Assembly: GCA_018830685.1 (NCBI GenBank)
Contig: JAHJRR010000077.1
Location: 1-17,211 of the forward strand
DNA length: 17,211 nucleotides
Reading direction: 5' to 3'
Source of the DNA: Nanobdellota archaeon
GTDB lineage: Archaea > Nanobdellota > Nanobdellia > Pacearchaeales > GW2011-AR1
Under the pieces are notes generated by a model. It saw only the letters and a program-made list of their open reading frames with translations, was not told the DNA's origin and did no database searches. Positions within the stretch are counted from its first letter, which is position 1; the number at the start of each line of letters is the position of its first letter. Shown one piece after another: positions 13,902-17,211 of this stretch. The position numbers and the translations under genes were made by a program.

Positions 13902-13935
13902 CCTGCCCTGCCCAAATTAACTGAGTAAAATCATA
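13902..13935 (+). repeat. Minimal X-family copy (flank plus tail)
   Basis: CCTGCCCTGCCCAA joined directly to ATTAACTGAGTAAAATCATA. The first part shares GCCCTGCCCAA with 16462-16472 in mnmA; the second is the X tail. It looks like an element that lost its head and hairpin. Confidence 0.5.
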
Positions 13936-14013
13936 ATATTTTTTTATCTAATCTTAAGCTGTTTTTTGCTAACTTTTTAGATTATTTGCGAGCGCAGCGA
14001 GTAAGTAGTTTAA

Positions 14014-14050
14014 AAGGGGGTGACTTGTTAGGGGGAAGTCCCCCATACGA
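14014..14050 (-). repeat. Repeat Y, copy 2 (inverted)
   Basis: Reverse complement of Y copy 1, with GGGGG-AAGT-CCCCC as its hairpin, flanked on both sides by reverse GCTCGC head boxes (13987-14003, 14051-14072). With copy 1 it forms a 5-kb-spaced inverted repeat around mcm and RPA. Confidence 0.75.
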
Positions 14051-14086
14051 TTGCGAGCGAAGCGAGCAAGTAACATCATACTAAAT

Positions 14087-14113
14087 TTTATAAACATCTT
14101 CTTCTTTTGGAGG
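14087..14113 (+). promoter_or_regulatory. TATA box and Shine-Dalgarno site of nitroreductase gene
   Basis: TTTATAAAC (14087-14095) is about 25 nt before the ATG. GGAGG (14109-14113) lies 2 nt before it. The TTG at 14107 falls in the ribosome-binding site, so ATG 14116 is the start. Confidence 0.55.
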
Positions 14114-14115
14114 GC

Positions 14116-14673
14116 ATGGATTTAGATAAAGCGATTAAGGCTAGGAAAAGTGTTAGGAAATTTTCTTCTAAGAAACCTGACTGGAGAGAAATAATTGAGT
14201 GCATTGATGCTGCACGGTACGCTCCTGTTGCCGGAGGGAACTATGTATGCAATTTTATTCTTGTTGATGAGAAGGAGAAGATAAATAAGATTGCTGTGGC
14301 GGCTCAGCAGGATTTTATTACAAAGGCACAGTATGTTGTGGTTGTGTGCTCAAATCCTGGGCGGTTGGTTAATTTGTACGGGAAGGCTGGGGAGATTTAT
14401 GCTCGGCAGCAGGCGGGTGCTGCGATTGAGAATTTTCTTTTGAAGATTGTAGATTCGGGGCTTTCAACTTGTTGGGTGGGCCATTTTGTTGAAAAGGATA
14501 TAAAGCATCTTTTAGATATTCCTTCGGATTCAAATGTTGAGGCAGTGTTCCCCATTGGTTTTGAATTGAAAAAGGCGCGCACGAAGAAAGCGCCGATTGA
14601 CTTGGATAGGATTCTTTTCTTTAACGAGTTCGGACAGGAAGAGATGGTGAAGCAGAAGAAGTTGAGAGATTGA
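14116..14673 (+). CDS. Nitroreductase-family FMN oxidoreductase
   Basis: 185 residues. The N-terminal ARKSVRKF (9-16) is the family's FMN-phosphate-binding RxSxRxF motif. ARYAPVAGGNYVCNFILV and the long helix with QQAGAAIENFLLKIVDSGLS match the homodimer core. STCWVGHF and VEAVFPIGFELKKA near the C-terminus complete the FMN site. Such enzymes use NAD(P)H to reduce nitro compounds, quinones or flavins, and the natural substrate cannot be told from sequence. Length is normal. Monocistronic, facing the minus-strand membrane protein gene that follows. Confidence 0.88.
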   Translation: MDLDKAIKARKSVRKFSSKKPDWREIIECIDAARYAPVAGGNYVCNFILVDEKEKINKIAVAAQQDFITKAQYVVVVCSNPGRLVNLYGKAGEIYARQQAGAAIENFLLKIVDSGLSTCWVGHFVEKDIKHLLDIPSDSNVEAVFPIGFELKKARTKKAPIDLDRILFFNEFGQEEMVKQKKLRD

Positions 14674-14680
14674 TTTGGGT

Positions 14681-15136
14681 TTATTCATTCACTAAATATT
14701 TCCATATAATTACAGAACCGATTATAGTAATTACTGCACCCCCGCTGATTATTCCTCCGAATAGTTTGAAAGGCGTTGATATTAGAATATAAAATCCTAT
14801 TATTAATATAAAAACAGATGAGAGTATTAGAGATGAAATTCGTGATTTAATGAATGTAAATTTAGAAGAAAACAGAATACGTATGCCCCTTGGTTTAGAG
14901 GAAGATATCTCTTCATGTTCTTTTCGGGAGTTTTTATCCATTAATACATATTTGACAATACTAAATATAGCAAAAATTACGAGAATGATTATAATTATCC
15001 AATTAAACCAGTTATTTGTATATCTCTCCGGAAGGTTAATTCCAAACATCCACAAGATCAAGAGAATAATAAGTATCACTAAACCAAGTCCCATCCATTT
15101 AAACAACTCCTGATAGGTCTCTCCTGTCTTTTCCAT
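14681..15136 (-). CDS. Four-segment membrane protein, function unknown
   Basis: 151 residues with hydrophobic segments at about 14-32, 44-65, 101-121 and 124-146. A charged loop of about 35 residues (DKNSRKEHEEISSSKPRG) lies between segments 2 and 3. No recognised domain. It is transcribed divergently from the next membrane protein gene, and both appear to use the same TATA element at 15158-15166. Tail to tail with the nitroreductase gene, 7 bp apart. Confidence 0.65.
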   Translation of the reverse strand: MEKTGETYQELFKWMGLGLVILIILLILWMFGINLPERYTNNWFNWIIIIILVIFAIFSIVKYVLMDKNSRKEHEEISSSKPRGIRILFSSKFTFIKSRISSLILSSVFILIIGFYILISTPFKLFGGIISGGAVITIIGSVIIWKYLVNE

Positions 15137-15157
15137 TTTTTTAGTAAATGAGAAACC

Positions 15158-15166
15158 TTTTTAAAT
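15158..15166. promoter_or_regulatory. Shared bidirectional TATA element
   Basis: TTTTTAAAT contains palindromic TTTAAA (15160-15165). Its centre is 26.5 nt from the minus-strand ATG (15136) and 24.5 nt from the plus-strand ATG (15187). One TBP site could thus serve both leaderless genes. Confidence 0.5.
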
Positions 15167-15186
15167 CCTTTTTTATTTATTTTATT

Positions 15187-15603
15187 ATGTTATTAGAGAT
15201 ATTCCTCTATGCTATTTTTGCTATTTTGACATTTTTTCTTTTCCCTTTTGCCTTGAGAGCTACTAATAAATTATTTCATGTTGAGAATAATACCTATCGT
15301 AGGGCTTTGAGAGTTATATGGTTGCCTTTTGCCCTTTATATGGTGATAGGAGTGTTTAATTATTATGTTACCTTGTCTTCGCTAGTTTATTATGCTTTGG
15401 TGATTGCCACACTTATCTTTTTTTCTTGGCTTGTTATGGGGGAATATGATCTTAATTTCTGGAAATCTTTCCTTTCTGCATTTATCTCAGGAATATTGTT
15501 AAGTTTATGGATTGGTCTTTTGATATTTGTTTTCTCGATAATTTTTACAGCTGTAATCTTTTCTTCTTTTGATCCTAGCCAGCTTAATCAATTATCTCCT
15601 TAA
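15187..15603 (+). CDS. Membrane protein with four or so segments, function unknown
   Basis: 138 residues from ATG 15187. An upstream in-frame ATG at 15148 would add 13 residues, but it lies before the TATA element that gives correct leaderless spacing to 15187, so the shorter form is preferred. It is strongly hydrophobic throughout (MLLEIFLYAIFAILTFFLF, PFALYMVIGVFNYY, a third segment ending in FFSWLVM, then LLSLWIGLLIFVFSIIFTA), with short charged loops RATNKLFHVENN and GEYDLNFWK. No family recognised. Its stop overlaps the mnmA stop by 4 bp in convergent orientation. Confidence 0.65.
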   Translation: MLLEIFLYAIFAILTFFLFPFALRATNKLFHVENNTYRRALRVIWLPFALYMVIGVFNYYVTLSSLVYYALVIATLIFFSWLVMGEYDLNFWKSFLSAFISGILLSLWIGLLIFVFSIIFTAVIFSSFDPSQLNQLSP

Positions 15604-16994
15604 TCAAAACAAATAACTCCACCGCCGAGAGTTTCTCTTCCTTTGTAAAGAACTATTGCTTGTCCTTCGCTGACTCCAGTTATTGGTTTTGTTAGGGTTA
15701 CTTTGAATTGTTTTTTGGTTTTGTTGTATGCGAGTTCGCACGGGAGGAGTTCCCCGACTTGCCTTATTCTTGCGTGGAGATTTATTGTTTTGTCATGAAC
15801 TTTTTCCACCCACCCAACCCTAGAAGTAGGCTCGCTGGTGCTCGCAGATTTACTTGAGACGCTATCGCGAGATAATGTGGTAAAATCACGCTGGGTTTTA
15901 GAATCATCTTTGTTCTTCTCTTTTTTAGAAAATAATTTCTCTAATTCATTTTTGGATATCCAGCGAGGTTGTTTAATTATGATTTCTTTTCTATAAAGAA
16001 TGGGGTGGTCTTCTGGTGCCGCGATGATTTCATTTTTTCTTAGATTCTTGCGAGCGACGTACCATCTTTTTAGTTGTTTTTTGTCATCTCCTTTTTTTAA
16101 AATTTCAATTCCAAAATGAGGACCTATCTTTTGTCCTATAGTGTAATAATAAATTCCATCGTGTTCTCCAACTTGTTCTCCTTCTGGATTTAGGATTTTT
16201 CCTTTTTTTGGTTTTATCTTTTTCTGAAGGAATTTTTTTAAATTGACTTTTCCAATGAAACATATGCCGACGGTTCCTTTTCTTTCTGAATTAGGGAATT
16301 TGTGTTTTTTTGCTATTGCTCTAATTTGTTTTTTTGTGTAATTTCCTATTGGGAATAAAGAGTGTTTGAGGTCTTTTTGATTTAATCTATAGAGGAAATA
16401 AGATTGGTCTTTTGATTCGTCTTTTGCTCTAAGGAGTTTGAAAGAAGAATCTTTCCCGCCCGCCCTGCCCAACGAAGCCAAAATTTCCTGCTCACTCGCG
16501 TTCGCAGATTTACTTTGAGAATTAACTGTGGAAATACCTTTATTGTTATCTTCTTTATTTATTTGTGAACGGAGCTTTGTAGAATGAGCACCATCTTTTA
16601 CTTCTTTTATCTGGGCGTAGTGTCCGGTCACAACGAATTCCGCGCCGAGTTTTTTTGCGGCTTTTCTTAATAAGGGGAATTTTATCTTTTGATTGCAATC
16701 TACATCAGGATTTGGTGTAATTCCGCGTTTGTATAATTTGAACATTTCATCGACGACTAGTTTCCTATACTCTTTTTCAAAATCTAGAGTGATTAGCGGG
16801 ATTTTTAGGATGGATGCGATTTTTATCGCTTCTTGTCTGTCATCTTTCCATCTGCATTCTCCAAGGTCGTTTTTTGTATCAGACCAGTTCTTCATGAATG
16901 CACCTATGACTTCGTAACCTTTCTGCTTCATTATCATGGCGGCTACGCTTGAATCAACGCCACCAGACATTGCGACGAGGACTTTTGGTTTCAT
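15600..16994 (-). CDS. mnmA: tRNA-specific 2-thiouridylase MnmA with two internal insertions
   Basis: 464 residues against roughly 350-380 in most MnmA. It thiolates U34 of Lys, Glu and Gln tRNAs. The PP-loop SGGVDSSVAA (10-19) activates tRNA with ATP. NPDVDCNQKIKF supplies Cys100 and TVGICFIGK Cys245, the catalytic pair. TGHYAQI, KDQSYFLYRL, GEHDGIYYYTIGQK and the C-terminal ETLGGG complete the family pattern. The excess length is two Ser/Lys-rich inserts (about 136-185 and 358-398) made from the X repeat. Both are in frame and sit in loops, one just before the LLRAKD-KDQSYF motif. MnmA is a bacterial enzyme uncommon in archaea, so transfer is likely. A TTTTAAAG-type box about 24 nt upstream suggests a leaderless transcript. 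Confidence 0.93.
   Translation of the reverse strand: MKPKVLVAMSGGVDSSVAAMIMKQKGYEVIGAFMKNWSDTKNDLGECRWKDDRQEAIKIASILKIPLITLDFEKEYRKLVVDEMFKLYKRGITPNPDVDCNQKIKFPLLRKAAKKLGAEFVVTGHYAQIKEVKDGAHSTKLRSQINKEDNNKGISTVNSQSKSANASEQEILASLGRAGGKDSSFKLLRAKDESKDQSYFLYRLNQKDLKHSLFPIGNYTKKQIRAIAKKHKFPNSERKGTVGICFIGKVNLKKFLQKKIKPKKGKILNPEGEQVGEHDGIYYYTIGQKIGPHFGIEILKKGDDKKQLKRWYVARKNLRKNEIIAAPEDHPILYRKEIIIKQPRWISKNELEKLFSKKEKNKDDSKTQRDFTTLSRDSVSSKSASTSEPTSRVGWVEKVHDKTINLHARIRQVGELLPCELAYNKTKKQFKVTLTKPITGVSEGQAIVLYKGRETLGGGVICFD
15801..15923 (-). repeat. X-family copy inside mnmA (insert 2)
   Basis: On the plus strand this has GGCTCGCTGGTGCTCGCAGA followed by TTTACTTGAG, a short CGC/GCG hairpin and the tail TAATGTGGTAAAATCA. 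The tail is identical over 16 nt to X copy 2. Read in mnmA it encodes DFTTLSRDSVSSKSASTSEP, residues about 370-389, with no stop. Confidence 0.7.
16440..16589 (-). repeat. X-family copy inside mnmA (insert 1)
   Basis: Plus strand: GCCCTGCCCAA (16462-16472), CTCACTCGCGTTCGCAGATT, TACTTTGAG, then ATTAACTGTGGAAATA. This is more diverged than insert 2. Read in mnmA it gives GISTVNSQSKSANASEQE (residues 154-171), in the same frame and order as insert 2 (DFTTL ... SKSASTSE). Confidence 0.62.
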
Positions 16995-17095
16995 ATGGAA
17001 AGAAGAATTATTTACTTTAAAAAATAAGCGAACGACCCGGGCAGGACAGCTCCCGAGCTCACTTGCATTTTTTAATTCCTACATGGGTCTATACC

Positions 17096-17112
17096 CCGAT
17101 GCTTTGCATCGG
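17096..17112 (+). mobile_element. Left-end hairpin of IS200/IS605-type element
   Basis: CCGATGC-TTT-GCATCGG, a perfect 7-bp stem with 3-nt loop, 33 nt before the tnpA ATG. In this family the transposase recognises such subterminal hairpins instead of inverted repeats, so the element's left boundary is probably a few bases upstream of it. Confidence 0.55.
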
Positions 17113-17145
17113 ATGATTTTTATAGAATAGTAAACTGAATTTTTT

Positions 17146-17211
17146 ATGAAAGTAAGTTATGCTCCGCACTGCAGTTTTCGTATTAGATATCATATGGTTT
17201 TTGTTGTTAAG
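17146..17211 (+). CDS. tnpA: IS200/IS605-family Y1 transposase TnpA, first 22 codons
   Basis: Only the beginning lies in the window: MKVSYAPHCSFR followed by IRYHMVFVVK. The pattern of a short basic start, then (I/L)xYH(M/I)VFVxK, is the conserved first strand of HUH single-strand transposases of the IS200/IS605 family. The hairpin 33 nt upstream fits its left end. Whether the gene is complete, and whether a tnpB follows, cannot be seen. Confidence 0.68.
   Translation, partial: MKVSYAPHCSFRIRYHMVFVVK

Larger units (their letters stand above)
13731..14115. other. Gene-free, repeat-rich stretch before the nitroreductase gene
   Basis: No gene. It begins with a T6 run (13732-13737) that may terminate the RPA transcript, then X copy 3, a minimal X-tail copy, solitary reverse head boxes at 13987-14003 and 14051-14072, and Y copy 2 between those boxes. 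The nitroreductase promoter closes the stretch. Confidence 0.6.

Noticed and set aside
7415..14072. CRISPR array from repeated GCTCGC boxes
   Set aside because: Copies are kilobases apart, in both orientations, and without regular spacers; no cas genes.
14850..15113. 87-aa plus-strand ORF inside the minus-strand membrane protein gene
   Set aside because: The minus-strand frame is longer, has four clear membrane segments and a well-spaced promoter; the plus-strand frame is its shadow.

Overview
The window reads as a piece of a small-genome, AT-rich archaeal chromosome. Ribosomal protein L15e, a two-repeat TATA-binding protein, an archaeal ATP-dependent DNA ligase, MCM and an RPA-like protein are archaeal core genes. 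Most genes have a TATA-like box about 25 nt before the ATG and no room for a ribosome-binding site, so leaderless transcripts dominate. Low GC, short intergenic gaps, many tiny toxin-antitoxin genes and a bacterial-type MnmA suggest a DPANN lineage (Woesearchaeota/Pacearchaeota-like). That placement is inference; there is no rRNA to confirm it.

Layout. 1-2510: accessory block with a HEPN protein cut by the edge, a bacterial-type signal peptidase, a decayed MntA/HepT pair and an intact MazEF-like pair. 2738-6021: L15e, a convergent RelB/RelE-like pair, DNA ligase, and a single-repeat TBP-like protein overlapping the ligase stop codon. 6061-6591: a DUF2683-type antitoxin with a frameshifted RelE-like toxin. 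6805-8630: TBP, a small membrane protein and an intact VapBC pair. 8631-9320: a gene-free stretch of repeats and hairpins. 9321-13730: MCM interrupted by a 445-residue intein with LAGLIDADG motifs, a 69-aa unknown, and the RPA-like OB-fold protein. 13731-14115: a second repeat-rich gap. 14116-16994: nitroreductase, two divergent membrane proteins sharing one TATA box, and mnmA. 17090-17211: left end and first 22 codons of an IS200/IS605-type tnpA.

Two themes stand out. Ligase, MCM, RPA and TBP form a replication/transcription neighbourhood interspersed with about six toxin-antitoxin-like modules; three show lesions in one or both partners (frameshifts in A-runs, a nonsense codon, a probable ATG-to-ACG start loss). 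Second, an apparently uncatalogued dispersed repeat of about 100 bp (called X here) occurs after TBP, in the vapC-mcm gap, after mcm and after the RPA gene. It has a GCTCGC-rich head, a hairpin whose arms change between copies while still pairing, and a GTGGTAAAATC tail. Two diverged copies lie in frame inside mnmA, where both encode a similar Ser/Lys-rich peptide. This resembles the behaviour of Rickettsia palindromic elements and is the best candidate for something undescribed here.
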